Assembly: GCA_007117255.1 (NCBI GenBank)
Contig: SKGU01000308.1
Span: 1 to 6,738 of the forward strand
Direction: 5' to 3'
DNA: 6,738 nt
Source of the DNA: Natronohydrobacter sp.
GTDB lineage: Bacteria > Pseudomonadota > Alphaproteobacteria > Rhodobacterales > Rhodobacteraceae
A program made the translations under genes and the position numbers. Shown here piece after piece: positions 5,655 through 6,738 of this stretch. The notes under the pieces are model-generated. The model did not search any database, was not told where the DNA came from, and saw only the letters and a program-made list of their open reading frames with translations. Numbering within the stretch: the stretch's first letter is position 1; each line of letters opens with the position of its first letter.

Positions 5655-6738
5655 TCATGAGAGCTGGCGCGCCGCCTGGTCGAGCCTTGCGATGGCCTGC
5701 GAGATTTCATCTTCCGAGATCGTCAGAGGCGGCAGCAGGCGGATCACGTTATCGGCGGCGGGCACAGTCAGCAGCCGCGCAGCCTGTGCGGCCTTGACCA
5801 GATCAGTGTTGGGCACGCGGCATTTCAGGCCAAGGAGCAGCCCCATGCCCCGGACTTCGGCGAAGACGTCGGGATGCGCGGCAACCAGCCCTTCAAGGCT
5901 TTGGCGCAGCATCGCCCCCTTGTGGCGGACCTTGTCCAGAAAGCCCTCGGCCGTGATGATCTCCATGACCTTGGCGCCGACAGCACATGCCAGCGGGTTG
6001 CCGCCATAGGTCGAGCCATGTGTGCCTGTGCCCATGCCTGAAGCCGCCTTTGCAGTGGCAAGGACCGCGCCGAGCGGGAAGCCGCCACCAATCCCCTTGG
6101 CGACCATCATGATATCGGGTGTGATCCCTGCCCATTCATGGGCAAAGAGCCGCCCAGAGCGGCCCATACCGCATTGCACCTCATCGAGCACCAGCAGCGC
6201 GCCCGTCTGGGCGCAGAGATCGCGCAGCCCCTTCAGGCAGTGATCCGGCACGGGCCGGATACCACCCTCGCCTTGAATGGGCTCGATCATCACAGCTGCG
6301 ACGGTTTCATCAAGCGCGGCGCGTAACGCGTCATGGTCGCCCCAAGGCAGGCTCTTGAAACCGGGCATCAGCGGGCCGAAGCCTTTGGTCATCTTCTCGG
6401 AGCCGGCAGCGGCGATGGCCCCCGTAGAGCGGCCATGAAATGCCCCTTCAAAGGTCAGGATCGTATCGCGCGGCGTGCCTGCATCATGCCAGTATTTGCG
6501 CACCATCTTGATCGCAAGCTCGGCCGATTCCGTGCCGGAATTGGTGAAAAACACGGTATCGGCGAATGTCGCATCGACCAGCGCCTGGGCCAGTTGCTCC
6601 TGGGCAGGGATCTCATAGAGGTTTGAGACATGCCAGAGCGCCTGCGCCTGCCGAGTGAGAGTGGCGACCAGTTCAGGATGGGCATGGCCCAGCGCATTTA
6701 CCGCAATGCCGGAGGTCAGATCGAGATAGCGCGTGCCA
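5655..6738 (-). CDS. argD: Acetylornithine aminotransferase, N-terminus beyond the window edge
   Basis: A PLP-dependent class III aminotransferase converting N-acetylglutamate 5-semialdehyde to N2-acetylornithine with glutamate as donor; family members may also act on succinyl-diaminopimelate. The frame is open from the right edge to TGA 5657-5655, giving 360 complete residues. Given the usual ~390, about 30 are missing. The visible part starts GTRYLDLTSGIAVNALGHAH, the normal ArgD N-terminal region, so the GTG at 6554 is internal and not the start. Landmarks by visible residue: NSGTESAE (66-73) binding the cofactor phosphate, FHGRSTGA (100-107), EPIQGEGG (152-159), LDEVQCGMGRSG with the pyridine-contacting Asp185, the Schiff-base Lys214 in AKGIGGGFPLGA, and GSTYGGNPLA (241-250). 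It ends in RLDQAARQLS. argF follows after 75 bp. Other class III aminotransferases are possible in principle, but the motifs and neighbour favour ArgD. Confidence 0.96.
   Translation of the reverse strand, partial: GTRYLDLTSGIAVNALGHAHPELVATLTRQAQALWHVSNLYEIPAQEQLAQALVDATFADTVFFTNSGTESAELAIKMVRKYWHDAGTPRDTILTFEGAFHGRSTGAIAAAGSEKMTKGFGPLMPGFKSLPWGDHDALRAALDETVAAVMIEPIQGEGGIRPVPDHCLKGLRDLCAQTGALLVLDEVQCGMGRSGRLFAHEWAGITPDIMMVAKGIGGGFPLGAVLATAKAASGMGTGTHGSTYGGNPLACAVGAKVMEIITAEGFLDKVRHKGAMLRQSLEGLVAAHPDVFAEVRGMGLLLGLKCRVPNTDLVKAAQAARLLTVPAADNVIRLLPPLTISEDEISQAIARLDQAARQLS

Noticed and set aside
6552..6554. GTG as a possible argD start
   Set aside because: Upstream codons continue in frame to the window edge and encode the conserved ArgD N-terminal region (RYLDLTSGIAVNALGH), so this GTG is an internal valine.

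Overview
The window looks like a chromosomal segment from an alphaproteobacterium, most likely Rhodobacterales/Rhodobacteraceae. This rests on the high G+C, codons that favour G/C at third positions, the Rhodobacteraceae-like ArgF and ArgD sequences, the argD-argF order, and a hairpin plus 'CCCGGGATATTTTT' block of a type I recall from intergenic regions of this family. Genus cannot be named from the sequence alone. Every gene I can support lies on the minus strand, so transcription runs from high to low coordinates.

Layout in the direction of transcription: (1) argD, acetylornithine aminotransferase, enters from the right edge without its first ~30 codons and ends at 5655. (2) A 75-bp spacer holds a perfect 8-bp-stem hairpin and a T-rich block. 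(3) argF, ornithine carbamoyltransferase, is complete at 4653-5579. (4) About 510 bp have no convincing gene but include a 16-bp perfect palindrome. (5) A very large soluble hybrid sensor histidine kinase (1277 aa) has about seven tandem PAS domains, then HisKA, HATPase and a C-terminal receiver. (6) A 60-codon frame encoding a single-pass membrane peptide has its ATG overlapping the kinase stop codon (ATGA). (7) The left edge holds the first 17 codons of what looks like an IS1634/IS4-type transposase, preceded by an A+T-rich stretch likely to be an insertion sequence end.

The two arg genes carry out successive parts of arginine synthesis: ArgD makes N-acetylornithine and, after deacetylation by another enzyme, ArgF converts ornithine to citrulline. 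The kinase is a separate unit with no response regulator gene or DNA-binding protein beside it here. Its signal and output cannot be read from the window. The small membrane peptide may be translationally coupled to it, and the insertion sequence end begins just beyond that peptide.

I do not see a clear new biological system. The items most worth following are the kinase/small-membrane-protein overlap, the degenerate LOV-like fifth PAS domain, the structured spacer inside the arg operon, and the mobile element edge that may have cut into the locus.
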